DNA of 64,000 bases from Acinetobacter pragensis (GCF_001605895.1 NZ_LUAW01000020.1:826-64825); one strand, 5' to 3'. Positions 53,857 to 62,841 are shown, counted from the first letter of the stretch. Program-made: numbers and translations. The notes: a model not told the origin generated them from the sequence alone.

Positions 53857-54657
53857 TCAGTTAAACTGAGCAAAATCAGGCTTACGCTTTTGCATAAATG
53901 CAGCGACGGCTTCAAGCATTTCCGGCGAGCCAACGCGGCCCATGAAAATTTCAGCTTCGTGATCAATCCAAGCCACAATTTCATTTACATTGTGCTTCAT
54001 TAAAGATTTAGACTGAACCAATGACGCTAGCGGCAGAGCAGACAGCTGAGCGGCTTTTTTTGCAGCGGCGGCATAAACGTCTTCTTCAATGCTGTTGACT
54101 AAGTTGGCAGAAACCGCAGTTGCGCTATCAAATTTTTGCGCAGTTAAAAGCAGTTCAGCGGCTTTATGATAGCCTGCCTGTTCAACCAGCAGCTTGCTTG
54201 AAGCGCCTTCAGGCGACAGCCCGAGGCTGACAAATGGAATTTGGAATAAAGCCGTATTATCGCTGTACACCAAATCGCAGTGCAGCAAGACAGTTACTCC
54301 AATACCGATAGCAACGCCGCGCACAGCCGCAATCAGCGGCTTAGAAAATTTAGCGGCCGATTTAAGCAGAATAAACGGAGCGCCTTGAGACGCAGGGGCT
54401 TGGCCTTTTTGCGCTGCAGATTTCATGAAATCCTGCATATCGTTGCCGGCAGTAAAATCTGCATCAGCGCCACGCAATATTACTGCACGCACGCTGCCGT
54501 CGACATCCGCTTCATCTAAAGCCTGCGCAATTTTTAAATACAGCTCGCTATACAAGGCATTTTTGGCTTCTGGGCGGTTAATGGCTAATGTCAGTACGCC
54601 ATTATCTAAATTCGCATTCAAATGTTCATGAGGTTGTTGAATACAGCTCAGTGTCAT
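53857..54657 (-). CDS. Enoyl-CoA hydratase/isomerase family protein
   Basis: A 266-residue crotonase-fold protein. Typical motifs are INRPEAKNAL, the oxyanion-hole segment RGADADFTAGNDMQDF, and the second oxyanion loop AVRGVAIGIGVTVLLHCD. Catalytic Glu positions of true enoyl-CoA hydratases are not both evident, so isomerase-like or another acyl-CoA activity is possible. The start 54657 (MTLSCIQQP) has an AAGGAT site. The longer open frame overlaps the divergent nadM gene and is rejected. Confidence 0.9.
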   Translation of the reverse strand: MTLSCIQQPHEHLNANLDNGVLTLAINRPEAKNALYSELYLKIAQALDEADVDGSVRAVILRGADADFTAGNDMQDFMKSAAQKGQAPASQGAPFILLKSAAKFSKPLIAAVRGVAIGIGVTVLLHCDLVYSDNTALFQIPFVSLGLSPEGASSKLLVEQAGYHKAAELLLTAQKFDSATAVSANLVNSIEEDVYAAAAKKAAQLSALPLASLVQSKSLMKHNVNEIVAWIDHEAEIFMGRVGSPEMLEAVAAFMQKRKPDFAQFN

Positions 54658-54762
54658 CGTACTATCCTTGCTTTCAATTAATTCAAATTTTCTGGGCTCA
54701 TTATGTCGCATTTTTTGCAGACAGTCGCAACTCATGAGTTCATAAAAAACGAAGATCTTGCT

Positions 54763-55332
54763 ATGAACTATACATTCGATTATTTGGTATTCATCGGCCG
54801 TTTTCAGCCTTTTCATTTGGCGCATATGCAAACCATACAAATTGCGCTGAAGCAGAGCCATTACGTGATTTTGGCTTTGGGCTCCGCGCAAAATGAACGG
54901 AATATCAAAAATCCATTTACGGCAGAAGAGCGTGAGCGAATGATTCTGTCAAATTTTTCGGCAGAAGATCAAAAGCGGATTAAATTTGTTGCGGTAATAG
55001 ATGTTTATAATGATGAAAAATGGCAAAAATTAGTCAAATCATTGGTGGCGGGCATCACTCAGCCGGATGACCGTATTGGGCTGATCGGGCATTTTAAAGA
55101 TGATTCATCTTACTATTTAAAATTTTTCTCAGAATGGGAAATGGTTGAACTGATCAGCCTGCAGGATTCTATGTCTGCAACGCCGGTGCGTGAAGCTTAT
55201 TATCGCGGTGACGTGATTGAATCCGCTTTCCCGGCAGGTACCCGTGAATTTTTACATAAGTTTAAAGAAACGCCAGTTTATCAACAATTGCAGCACAAAT
55301 TCTTGACGCAAGATAAAAGCAATTTAATTTAA
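54763..55332 (+). CDS. nadM: Nicotinamide-nucleotide adenylyltransferase, NadM type
   Basis: A 189-residue nucleotidyltransferase. GRFQPFHLAH at residues 12-21 is the first catalytic motif and SMSATPVREAYYRGD carries the second (ISxTxxR). It joins NMN (or NaMN) and ATP to make NAD. NadM-type enzymes are the archaeal-like adenylyltransferase form, used in Acinetobacter for the NMN route; a Nudix domain fused in some cyanobacterial versions is absent here. The start is set at 54763 (MNYTFDYLVF) because the 20 codons upstream overlap the divergent gene's leader. Confidence 0.9.
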   Translation: MNYTFDYLVFIGRFQPFHLAHMQTIQIALKQSHYVILALGSAQNERNIKNPFTAEERERMILSNFSAEDQKRIKFVAVIDVYNDEKWQKLVKSLVAGITQPDDRIGLIGHFKDDSSYYLKFFSEWEMVELISLQDSMSATPVREAYYRGDVIESAFPAGTREFLHKFKETPVYQQLQHKFLTQDKSNLI

Positions 55333-55411
55333 ATTTCGTTAATTTTAAGGCCGGGCAGGTCATCAAACTGTATAGAGGGTGTGGGATAGTGATTGTGTGC
55401 TGGAGTATGAA

Positions 55412-55981
55412 ATGGATGTCACAAAAATGAGGAGGCTGGGATTGGCTGCCGGCATTGCCGCATTAAGCCTGTTGAGCCAGCTGCATGCGCAGAGCTGGAC
55501 ATTAACTGATGCAAGCAGTGTGAGTTTTGATATTAAGACTGTAGGCCTTTCGGTGGTCAAGGGTGTTTCAAATCAGCCTCAGTCACGTCTGTATTTTGAC
55601 ATTCATATGCCGCAAAACGCATCTGTGGTGGTCACGCTGGTTGCCAGCACTTTGCGGTTTAGCAATCCTGCCTTAACGCCAATGATTTTGGGTGAAGATT
55701 TTTTTAACTCAGCGCAATATAAAACGGTTACGTTTAGAAGTACCGAATTCGTCCCGCAAGATCAAGACCGGTTTAAAGTTGAAGGTGATTTAACTTTACG
55801 CGGTATTACCAAGCCGGTGACTTTTGATGTGGTGCTAAAACCGAATGCGCTCAACCCGAGGTTGCTGGATGTTTATGCGGTTGGCTATATCAACCGCAGT
55901 GATTTTGGAATGAAAAAATCGTATGGAGGCGTCGGTGAAAAGGTCAGTATTCAGTTAACTGGGCAATGGCAGGTTAAATAG
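55412..55981 (+). CDS. YceI-family periplasmic lipocalin-like protein
   Basis: A 189-residue protein with a signal peptide (cleavage near LHAQS) and a YceI domain: SVSFDIKTVGLSVVKGV at the start, then FRSTEFVPQDQDRFKVEGDLTLRGITKPVTFDV, the family's longest-conserved block. YceI proteins bind isoprenoid-type lipids and are periplasmic. The start 55412 has a GGAG site. Downstream gene converges on it. Confidence 0.9.
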   Translation: MDVTKMRRLGLAAGIAALSLLSQLHAQSWTLTDASSVSFDIKTVGLSVVKGVSNQPQSRLYFDIHMPQNASVVVTLVASTLRFSNPALTPMILGEDFFNSAQYKTVTFRSTEFVPQDQDRFKVEGDLTLRGITKPVTFDVVLKPNALNPRLLDVYAVGYINRSDFGMKKSYGGVGEKVSIQLTGQWQVK

Positions 55982-55989
55982 CCGGCAGT

Positions 55990-56886
55990 TCAAGACAGCG
56001 GCTCATTCATGATCAGTCCAGCCTGTGTCCGCAGCAGGCGGGTTAATGTATCCAAGACCTCCGATTGCTGTTTCCAATGATGCCAATAAAGTGGCAATTC
56101 TAAATGCAAATCTGGAGCAGCTTCTATCAATTTTTCCTCCTTTAAATATTGCGCAGCTTGGTAATCGGGCAGCCAGCCATATCCTAAGCCTAATACAGCG
56201 GCATCTAAAAATGCGCTTGAAGATGGAATAAAATGATGCGGATATTGCGAAGGATTGAGTCCAAACCGCTGCTGAATTGTTGCTGTATGCATTTGATCTT
56301 TGGCATTGAAAATCAATGCGGGCGCATGGCGAAGCGCATCTCGGTTAACCCCGTCAGCAAACCATTGCTGAACAAATGCAGGCGTGGCAACAAAACGGTA
56401 GGTCATACTGCCCAAGTACTCAGCAATGCAGCCTTTCATGGCCTGAGTTTCTTGTGTGACACAGGCATTAACTAGACCCGCTTCCAGTAAATGATGCGTT
56501 TCAGATTGATCATCTACATGAAAATGCACGGTAATTTTGTGTTCAATTAAAGCAGGTCTAAGCAAGGGCAAGAGCCAAGTCGCCAGAGAATCCGCATTGG
56601 CGGCAATATTGACCTGATAAAAAGCGGCGGTTTGCCCCGTGAGTGTTTGAATAAAATTTTGCTCAAGCAGTCGGCTGTGCTGCAAATAATGCAAGAGGGA
56701 CTGGCCTGCTTGGGTTGTCCGGCAGGGCCTTTCACGGACAATCAGCACATGCCCTAAGGTTTTTTCTAAACTTTGTACCCGCAGTGTCACAGCAGATGCT
56801 GTAATGCATAAGCGCTCTGCGGCCAAGTCAAAACTTCCCGTTTCTGCAACGGCTAAAAATGCGTCACACTGTTTGTGGTTAAGCAT
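55990..56886 (-). CDS. argP: ArgP-type LysR transcriptional regulator
   Basis: A 298-residue LysR-type regulator. The N-terminal winged helix-turn-helix (CDAFLAVAETGSFDLAAERL, then SAVTLRVQSLEKTLGHVLI) is followed by the ArgP-typical RERPCRTTQAGQ block and a periplasmic-binding-fold effector domain (about 90-295). ArgP activates argO in response to arginine and is inhibited by lysine in E. coli. The divergent argO gene next door supports the assignment. Confidence 0.88.
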   Translation of the reverse strand: MLNHKQCDAFLAVAETGSFDLAAERLCITASAVTLRVQSLEKTLGHVLIVRERPCRTTQAGQSLLHYLQHSRLLEQNFIQTLTGQTAAFYQVNIAANADSLATWLLPLLRPALIEHKITVHFHVDDQSETHHLLEAGLVNACVTQETQAMKGCIAEYLGSMTYRFVATPAFVQQWFADGVNRDALRHAPALIFNAKDQMHTATIQQRFGLNPSQYPHHFIPSSSAFLDAAVLGLGYGWLPDYQAAQYLKEEKLIEAAPDLHLELPLYWHHWKQQSEVLDTLTRLLRTQAGLIMNEPLS

Positions 56887-56905
56887 TATTCATCTCATGA
56901 TTAAC

Positions 56906-56938
56906 TTAGTAAAATTTAGGTACGCTTATATTTACTAA
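56906..56938. promoter_or_regulatory. Candidate ArgP operator in the argP-argO intergenic region
   Basis: TTAGTAAA (56906-56913) and TTTACTAA (56931-56938) are perfect 8-bp inverted repeats with a 17-bp spacer. The size and T-N-A layout fit a LysR-type binding site, and it sits between argP and argO, near the argP start. Confidence 0.5.
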
Positions 56939-56999
56939 ATAATACTTAATTTGATATGAAAAAATAGATAATGCATCAAATTTTTCTTGATGCGATTGC

Positions 57000-57605
57000 A
57001 TGATGCTGAATACATATTTGCAGGGGCTGGCCGTTGGCTTGAGCTTGATTATTGCCATTGGCGCGCAAAATGCCTTTGTTTTGAAGCAAGGGCTGAAAAA
57101 GCAGCACGTATTTTGGGTGTGCTTTGCCTGCGCGCTTTCGGATTCTTTGCTTATTTTAATGGGGGTGTCGGGCTTTTCGGCAGTATTGCAGCATTATCCG
57201 CAAATCATTCAATTTGCTCAATGGGGCGGGGCGCTGTTTTTATTTTGGTATGGCCTGCAGCATGCGCTGCAGGCATTGAAAGCGGAGTCTACCATGCAGC
57301 TGAGCGCAAACAGTGAAAGCCGTTTGATGCAAATTCTGTTGATGTGCATGGCCTTAACTTGGCTCAATCCGCATGTATATTTGGATACAGTAATTCTGCT
57401 GGGATCAATTTCTACCCAGTTTACGGATAAAGCCCTTTTTGCTGCTGGCGCAGTATCTGCATCTTGGCTGTTTTTCTTTACGCTGGGCTATGGGGCAAGA
57501 GTACTGATTCCTGTATTTGAAAATCCGAAGGCTTGGCAGTTTCTGGATGGCATAATTGCTGTCATTATGTGGGCAATCGCCATATCTTTAGTATTTGATT
57601 TTTAA
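57000..57605 (+). CDS. argO: LysE/ArgO-type amino acid exporter
   Basis: A 201-residue inner-membrane protein with six TMs and the LysE-family opening GLAVGLSLIIAIGAQNAFVLKQGL; ALTWLNPHVYLDTVILLG is the second signature. It exports basic amino acids, arginine in E. coli ArgO and lysine in LysE. The adjacent divergent argP gene supports arginine/lysine control. Starts at ATG 57000 or 57003. A 7-bp hairpin (56973-56979 with 56987-56993) lies just upstream of the start, with no good Shine-Dalgarno. Confidence 0.9.
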   Translation: MMLNTYLQGLAVGLSLIIAIGAQNAFVLKQGLKKQHVFWVCFACALSDSLLILMGVSGFSAVLQHYPQIIQFAQWGGALFLFWYGLQHALQALKAESTMQLSANSESRLMQILLMCMALTWLNPHVYLDTVILLGSISTQFTDKALFAAGAVSASWLFFFTLGYGARVLIPVFENPKAWQFLDGIIAVIMWAIAISLVFDF

Positions 57606-57660
57606 GGGCTGCAGGCAGCTTCCGACCTTTTATTTTTGTAGGTTTAATCATGCTGATGAA

Positions 57661-57690
57661 ATAAAAGCCTAATCAGGATTAGGCTTTTAT
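57661..57690. terminator. Terminator downstream of argO
   Basis: ATAAAAGCCTAATC and GATTAGGCTTTTAT around an AG loop: a 14-bp symmetrical stem between the converging argO and bcp genes. Confidence 0.85.
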
Positions 57691-57739
57691 AGTGATTGCT
57701 TGCAATATCTGCCAATGGCGGCTGTTAAAATTTCAGTGT

Positions 57740-58195
57740 TTAAGCCTGCAGCGCTTTGATATCTTCCAGCACTTGTTCAGCATGTCCAGCCGCTTTGACT
57801 TTACGGTATTCCTTCACCAATTTGCCGTTATGGAAAATAAAAGTAGAACGCTCAATGCCCATTACTTTTTTGCCATACATGTTCTTTTCTTTAATCACAT
57901 CAAAATGATTGCAGAGTATTTCTTCTTTATCGCTGATTAAGTTAATGCTCAGATTTTGCTTTTCTGTAAAGTTCTGATGCGCTTTTACAGAGTCACGTGA
58001 AATGCCGATAACCGTTGTATTCAAGCTGTCAAACTGATCTTTTAAGCATGAAAAGCCAATGGCTTGCGTGGTGCAGCCCGGTGTCGAGTCTTTCGGGTAA
58101 AAATATACAATCAGCCATTCTGCCGGCAATTCTGCAAGATTGATTTCGCCGGTTGTGGCAGGGAATGCCTGATTTGGTAAAGTAATGTCTGACAT
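57740..58195 (-). CDS. bcp: Peroxiredoxin, Bcp family
   Basis: A 151-residue AhpC/TSA-fold peroxiredoxin. The peroxidatic Cys41 is in STPGCTTQAIGF, with the Thr/Pro/Arg positions of the active site. In E. coli Bcp the resolving Cys lies five residues later; here that position is Ile, and the next Cys is Cys50, nine residues after Cys41. It reduces hydrogen and lipid hydroperoxides with thioredoxin. It is 10 bp downstream of the Dph6-like gene, so probably in the same transcript. Confidence 0.92.
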   Translation of the reverse strand: MSDITLPNQAFPATTGEINLAELPAEWLIVYFYPKDSTPGCTTQAIGFSCLKDQFDSLNTTVIGISRDSVKAHQNFTEKQNLSINLISDKEEILCNHFDVIKEKNMYGKKVMGIERSTFIFHNGKLVKEYRKVKAAGHAEQVLEDIKALQA

Positions 58196-58205
58196 ACAGA
58201 TTCCT

Positions 58206-58901
58206 TCAAAATATTGACTGAGATTCTAATTCAAGGGTTAAGAATGCATAATCATCATGATACAGAATTTCCCCTTGGCGTACAGCGACCGGGTTTTTAA
58301 ATAGAGGGCCATCCAGTACGGTGGTATGAAATTCACCGCCTTCACCGCAAGGATCAATGCCTCTGCGCTGCAATGCATGGATATAGTCTAAGCTTAGAGT
58401 TTGCCCCAAATCCTCTGCTGTCATTCCAAGAGTTAAATTGACGGTTGTCACTATGGTTCGGAATCCAAGCTGGATAAATTCCTGTACAACCTCTAAATGC
58501 GGCCGTTGCCAAAGCGGCATATGCAGTTCCAGCCCAGCCTGCAGGGCGACTTTTTCATGCCAGCACCCATGTTCAGGCAGGTCTAAATCTCCCGTCACTA
58601 AGGTTTGGGCGCCCATATCTTGCGCTTTGCCAAGCAGTTTTAAAAATTCCGCTTCATAATCTTGCCAGTTGGCGCATGCCGTTAGAATAGGCAGGCCAAT
58701 AGATTGAGCCTGCGCATAGATAATATCTAAGGGCATGGCATGAGAGCGGGAGCGCAAGCCTTGCTCTTCCAGCATAATGATCAGCCCGAGCGCTTCACCA
58801 TTTTGCAGTGCGGCATGCAGGGCTAATGTGCTGTCTTTGCCGCCGCTGTATGACGCAATGAACTTTTGGCCTTTCAGGGGCATCCGCCACGATTTTGACA
58901 T
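58206..58901 (-). CDS. Dph6/DUF71-type ATP-binding amidoligase-like protein
   Basis: A 231-residue PP-loop ATPase-type protein. The PP-loop is SYSGGKDST near residues 18-26; the C-terminal GIDPCGEGGEFHTTVLDGPLF block is specific for the Dph6 (diphthine-ammonia ligase) and DUF71 group. Bacteria make no diphthamide, so it must act on another substrate; related bacterial DUF71 proteins have been linked to cofactor salvage. ATG 58901 has an AAGGAAT site. It lies 10 bp upstream of bcp. Confidence 0.88.
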   Translation of the reverse strand: MSKSWRMPLKGQKFIASYSGGKDSTLALHAALQNGEALGLIIMLEEQGLRSRSHAMPLDIIYAQAQSIGLPILTACANWQDYEAEFLKLLGKAQDMGAQTLVTGDLDLPEHGCWHEKVALQAGLELHMPLWQRPHLEVVQEFIQLGFRTIVTTVNLTLGMTAEDLGQTLSLDYIHALQRRGIDPCGEGGEFHTTVLDGPLFKNPVAVRQGEILYHDDYAFLTLELESQSIF

Positions 58902-58925
58902 AGCATTCCTTAAATTTAATCCATA

Positions 58926-58953
58926 AAAAAGCCTGCATCATGCAGGCTTTTTC
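58926..58953. terminator. Terminator between the periplasmic-protein gene and the Dph6-like gene
   Basis: AAAAAGCCTGCA and TGCAGGCTTTTT around TCA, just after the stop of the gene at 58965 on the minus strand; the A/T runs are symmetrical. Confidence 0.9.
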
Positions 58954-58964
58954 GGCATTAGAAA

Positions 58965-59375
58965 TTATTTGTTCGGCGCTTGAGCAGATTTCATTGCTTC
59001 TTCAGTTAAGCTTTTTAATTTGCCAGTTAACTGCGGGCCAAAACAAGCTTGCAGGTCTTTATTTTGCTTTTGAACAAAAGCTAAAGTTGCAGGGCTTTTC
59101 TTTTGGTTAATGGTACTTTGGATTTCCCATTTTTGCGCGTTGGTTAAACGGCCGTCTGCTTCAACTGCACAGGTACAGTATTTGCTGACTTCAGCAACAG
59201 ATAATTTTTTGCCTTTGCCAGTCTCTTCTTTACAAACATTAATTAACGCAGATTTTACGTTAGTGCTCTTATAAGCTTGCTGAAGCTTGTCATTGTCTGC
59301 ATGCGCAGCAGAAGCAAATAACGCTGCCGCAGAAACTGCCGCAGAAAGAATAATGTTTGATTTTAAAATATTCAT
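58965..59375 (-). CDS. Small exported protein with paired cysteines, unknown
   Basis: A 136-residue protein with a signal peptide (about 1-26, AALFASAAHAD) and a helical mature part holding four Cys: INVCKEETG, KYCTCAV and LQACFGPQ. Positions suggest disulfide bridges in the periplasm. I do not recognise a family. The start 59375 is preferred for its AAGGTAGGG site; the longer frame overlaps queC and is rejected. It lies 13 bp downstream of queC. Confidence 0.75.
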   Translation of the reverse strand: MNILKSNIILSAAVSAAALFASAAHADNDKLQQAYKSTNVKSALINVCKEETGKGKKLSVAEVSKYCTCAVEADGRLTNAQKWEIQSTINQKKSPATLAFVQKQNKDLQACFGPQLTGKLKSLTEEAMKSAQAPNK

Positions 59376-59388
59376 AAACCCTACCTTG

Positions 59389-60060
59389 TTATTTCGGTAT
59401 GTAACGTGTCGGATCTTCAACGCCAGCATCTGCAAAACCTTGTTTACGCAGACGGCAGCTGTCGCATTTACCGCAAGCACGACCTTGGTCATCTGCTTGA
59501 TAGCAAGACACCGTTTGACTGTAGTCTACGCCATGTTCTATACCTAAGCGAATGATATTTGCTTTGGATAAATGTAACAGAGGTGTTTCAAACTTAAGGG
59601 GTTTTCCTTCAACGCCCACTTTTGTTGCAAGGCGCGCCATGTTGGCAAAGGCTTCAATAAATTCAGGACGGCAGTCTGGATAACCTGAATAATCAACAGC
59701 ATTGATGCCGATGACAATGGCTTCCGCGCCAAAAACTTCGGCTGCAGCCAGTGCATAAGATAAGAAAATTGTGTTACGCGCTGGAACATAAGTTACAGGA
59801 ATACCTTCCTGTTCATGATCAGGAACATCAATTGTGTGATCTGTTAATGCAGAACCGCCAAGGTTGCCTAAATCAATGTTGATAACACGGTGCTCAACAC
59901 CAGCTTTCGCTGTTAATTCACGGGCTGCATCCAGCTCAGTTGTAGAACGCTGGCCATACATAAAGCTGAGCGCAATGCATTCATACTGTGATTGAGCCCA
60001 AGCGAGGCAGGTAGTTGAGTCTAAACCGCCAGATAACAGTACAATCGCGCGAGGACGCAT
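59389..60060 (-). CDS. queC: 7-cyano-7-deazaguanine (preQ0) synthase
   Basis: A 223-residue ATP-dependent ligase converting 7-carboxy-7-deazaguanine to preQ0, the queuosine precursor. The PP-loop is SGGLDSTTC at residues 10-18. The zinc Cys cluster is in the C-terminal [17 protein letters not shown] stretch. The start 60060 has GGAG upstream; ATG 60072 does not. Next to queE (the preceding step), with which it forms a minus-strand unit. Confidence 0.96.
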   Translation of the reverse strand: MRPRAIVLLSGGLDSTTCLAWAQSQYECIALSFMYGQRSTTELDAARELTAKAGVEHRVINIDLGNLGGSALTDHTIDVPDHEQEGIPVTYVPARNTIFLSYALAAAEVFGAEAIVIGINAVDYSGYPDCRPEFIEAFANMARLATKVGVEGKPLKFETPLLHLSKANIIRLGIEHGVDYSQTVSCYQADDQGRACGKCDSCRLRKQGFADAGVEDPTRYIPK

Positions 60061-60101
60061 GTCTTTCTCCAAAATCTATATTACTTAAAAATCTATATCA
60101 C

Positions 60102-60812
60102 TTAGCGGCCGGTTTCATCGTTCCAAAGCAGTTTATGCAGCTGCAGCTGGAAACGGACGGGGAGACGGTCTTCTAAGATCCATTGCGCAAGATCACGCGC
60201 AAGCTGAGGCAGGCGCACAACGCCTTTTTCGACTGCAAATGCAGGAGAAAACCAAATAGTGCCGGCTTTTTTATTCAACTCAAGCTGTTGAACTTGCTGT
60301 TTAGACCATTCGTAGTCTTCACGGTCGCAAATCACAAACTTAATTTGATCATGCTCAGTTAAATAATCAATATTTGAAAGCAAATTCCGTGCAGATTCGC
60401 CAGAAGCAGGTGTTTTTAAATCCAAAACTTTTGAAACCCGCGGGTCAACTTTAGAGACATCCAAAGCGCCGCTGGTCTCCAGTGATACTTCACAGCCTAA
60501 ATCCGCCAAGCGCTGCATCAGCGGCAATGCGTTCGGCTGTGCCAGCGGCTCACCGCCAGTTACACAAATATAGGGGGTTTTAAAATCGAGCGTGGTTTGA
60601 ATAATGTCGTCTAATGACTTGCGTTCACCGCCTTCAAAAGAATAAGTGGTATCGCAATAAGTGCAGCGCAGCGGGCATCCGGTTAAGCGGATGAAAACTG
60701 TCGGTAAGCCCGCAGTATTGGCTTCACCTTGCAATGAATAAAAAATCTCCGTGATACGTAAACCCGCAGACGGATCAGAAACAGGAATAGCAGCAGAACG
60801 AAGGGTACTCAT
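60102..60812 (-). CDS. queE: 7-carboxy-7-deazaguanine synthase
   Basis: A 236-residue radical SAM enzyme that forms 7-carboxy-7-deazaguanine from 6-carboxytetrahydropterin. The cluster-binding Cys46, Cys50 and Cys53 are in GCPLRCTYCDTTYSF, a C-x3-C-x2-C spacing. TGGEPLAQPN follows, the SAM-binding GGE motif. Upstream of queC by 41 bp on the same strand. Confidence 0.95.
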   Translation of the reverse strand: MSTLRSAAIPVSDPSAGLRITEIFYSLQGEANTAGLPTVFIRLTGCPLRCTYCDTTYSFEGGERKSLDDIIQTTLDFKTPYICVTGGEPLAQPNALPLMQRLADLGCEVSLETSGALDVSKVDPRVSKVLDLKTPASGESARNLLSNIDYLTEHDQIKFVICDREDYEWSKQQVQQLELNKKAGTIWFSPAFAVEKGVVRLPQLARDLAQWILEDRLPVRFQLQLHKLLWNDETGR

Positions 60813-60844
60813 AACAAAATTAACCAGATATAAAAAAACAAAAA

Positions 60845-60874
60845 ATCTCTACGATCATTTCTAATCGTAGAGAT
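60845..60874 (-). terminator. Terminator of dapD
   Basis: ATCTCTACGAT and ATCGTAGAGAT arms around an 8-nt loop, with T-runs on the minus strand; located about 40 bp after the dapD stop and before queE. Confidence 0.88.
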
Positions 60875-60912
60875 GAGGAACAATTATAGTTCCGCAGTCA
60901 GCTAATGCAAAA

Positions 60913-61734
60913 TTAGTCTTCGCGCAGCAAATCGTTCAAGCTGGTTTTAGCGCGTGTTTTAGCATCAACTTTTTTCACGATGATTGCAGCATACAGGCTG
61001 TAAGTACCGCATTTAGAAGGCAGGCTGCCTGAAACAACCACAGAGCCTGCTGGTACGCGGCCATAATGAACTTCACCAGTTGCGCGGTCATAAATTTTAG
61101 TTGATTGACCGATGAACACGCCCATAGAAATCACAGAGCCTTCTTCAACAATCACGCCTTCAACAATTTCAGAACGCGCGCCGATGAAGCAGTTGTCTTC
61201 AATAATGGTTGGGTTGGCTTGAAGCGGCTCAAGAACACCGCCAATACCTACGCCGCCAGAAAGGTGAACGTTTTTACCGATTTGAGCGCATGAACCAACA
61301 GTTGCCCATGTGTCAACCATTGTGCCTTCATCAACATAAGCGCCGATGTTCACATAAGAAGGCATCAGTACAACGTTTTTCGCCTGGAAAGAACCTTTGC
61401 GCGCAACAGCAGGCGGCACTACACGTACGCCAGCAGCTTTAAACTGTTCTTCAGTCCAATCAGCAAATTTAGTATCCACTTTGTCATAAAAACGAAGATC
61501 GCCAGCTTCCATTGGCTTGTTGTCGTTTAACTTGAATGACAACAAAACTGCTTTCTTAACCCATTGGTGAACAATCCATTCACCATCAATTTTTTCAGCA
61601 ACGCGCAATGAGCCATTATCAAGGCCAGCAATAACTTCTTCAACTGCTTGACGGATTTCAGCTGAGCAGTCCGCTGCTGTGAAATTCGCACGGTCTTCAA
61701 AGGCTTGTTCAATGATTGTTGAAAGCTGAGACAT
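60913..61734 (-). CDS. dapD: Tetrahydrodipicolinate N-succinyltransferase
   Basis: A 273-residue left-handed beta-helix enzyme of the lysine/diaminopimelate route; it transfers succinyl from succinyl-CoA to tetrahydrodipicolinate. An N-terminal helical domain (about 1-95) precedes hexapeptide repeats such as [20 protein letters not shown] and [18 protein letters not shown], and a C-terminal ...[17 protein letters not shown] end. Length and motifs are normal for DapD. Single gene, terminated at 60845-60874. Confidence 0.96.
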   Translation of the reverse strand: MSQLSTIIEQAFEDRANFTAADCSAEIRQAVEEVIAGLDNGSLRVAEKIDGEWIVHQWVKKAVLLSFKLNDNKPMEAGDLRFYDKVDTKFADWTEEQFKAAGVRVVPPAVARKGSFQAKNVVLMPSYVNIGAYVDEGTMVDTWATVGSCAQIGKNVHLSGGVGIGGVLEPLQANPTIIEDNCFIGARSEIVEGVIVEEGSVISMGVFIGQSTKIYDRATGEVHYGRVPAGSVVVSGSLPSKCGTYSLYAAIIVKKVDAKTRAKTSLNDLLRED

Positions 61735-62048
61735 GTTCTTCCATCCAGAAAAAAATTTTCCAAGATTTTACACTAAATTGGGTTCAAAATAGATGGAAAA
61801 TAAACAATAGATCGGAATTTATTATTAAAGTAAGAGAAAATAAGCTGAATTGATGAGTCGAGTTCAAAAATAGGGCTGATTTTTTTTAGCAATCAACATG
61901 AAAGCTCAATTTGTATCAAAAAATAACAAAAACTAAGCAAATTTTGAATAAAACGTGATCGGCAAGTGCTTTATATTCCTCTCATACGCAGCGAACCATG
62001 CAAATGAACCAATAATTTTTAAAAGTTTGTATTTGAGGAGAAAACACA
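61735..62048. other. Intergenic region between dapD and the outer-membrane barrel gene
   Basis: This 314-bp AT-rich divergent gap holds the promoters for both genes. A TATATT (61972-61977) is a weak -10 candidate for the barrel gene. TTTGAGGAGA just before 62049 is a good ribosome-binding site. I saw no ORF or repeat. Confidence 0.4.
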
Positions 62049-62774
62049 ATGAAAGCTCTACGTACAGTTTTAGCCGTGTCTTTACTGGCAACAGCTGGCA
62101 CAGCAATGGCAGATACATCAGTTGTACATGATGGCTATGCATTTGATCAAAACCAATTGATTCCGTCTGGTGCCCGCCTTGAGGTCGGTACTACAGGTTA
62201 TGGCGGCGCGTTGCTTTGGACTGCAAACCCTTATGTTGGCCTTGCACTTGGCTATAATGGCGGTGATATTTCATGGAATGATGATTTATCGATTGACGGA
62301 ACTAAATACGATGTTGATATGGAAAACAACAATGTCTATTTAAATGCTGAACTTCGTCCATGGGGGGCAAGCACTAACCGTTGGGCTCAAGGCGTTTATG
62401 TTGCAGCCGGTGTTGCTTACATTGACAATGACTATGACTTAACTCAGCGTTCAAGCGATGGTGAAGTTACATTGAATGGCAATAAGTACCTATACGATGG
62501 TTCTATCAACGGGCAATTATCGTATAAAAATGATATCGCACCATATTTAGGTTTAGGCTGGGCACCAAAAATCAACAAAAACTGGGGTGTGTTTGGTGAG
62601 ATTGGCGCTTACTACACTGGAAACCCAGATGTGCAATTGGATAAAGACGGTAAGTTTATTGGCTTGAACGGCAATGCAACTGCAGATTTACGTGCAGAAG
62701 AGCAAAAAATCCGTGAAGATGATAAATATCAATGGATGCCAGTAGGTAAAGTCGGCGTAAGCTACCACTGGTAA
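62049..62774 (+). CDS. Outer-membrane beta-barrel protein, unknown porin-like family
   Basis: A 241-residue protein with a signal peptide (cleavage near TAMAD) and an alternating-hydrophobic barrel of about eight strands, ending in VGVSYHW with a C-terminal aromatic residue, the BAM recognition pattern. It has acidic extracellular loops, and no OmpW or OmpA peptidoglycan domain is evident. The strong ribosome-binding site and terminator suggest high expression. Exact family unknown to me. Confidence 0.82.
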   Translation: MKALRTVLAVSLLATAGTAMADTSVVHDGYAFDQNQLIPSGARLEVGTTGYGGALLWTANPYVGLALGYNGGDISWNDDLSIDGTKYDVDMENNNVYLNAELRPWGASTNRWAQGVYVAAGVAYIDNDYDLTQRSSDGEVTLNGNKYLYDGSINGQLSYKNDIAPYLGLGWAPKINKNWGVFGEIGAYYTGNPDVQLDKDGKFIGLNGNATADLRAEEQKIREDDKYQWMPVGKVGVSYHW

Positions 62775-62792
62775 TTGATTCTACATATTAAG

Positions 62793-62818
62793 AAAAACGG
62801 GCTTCGGCCCGTTTTTTA
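62793..62818 (+). terminator. Terminator of the outer-membrane barrel gene
   Basis: AAAAACGGGC and GCCCGTTTTTT around TTCG, 18 bp after the stop codon. Confidence 0.92.
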
Positions 62819-62841
62819 TTTGATGCATTGGAATTTAAAAC

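Noticed and set aside
54658..54891. N-terminal extension of the enoyl-CoA hydratase frame
   Set aside because: Overlaps the divergent nadM start, no ribosome-binding site, and lacks crotonase-family similarity; the ATG at 54657 has an AAGGAT site.
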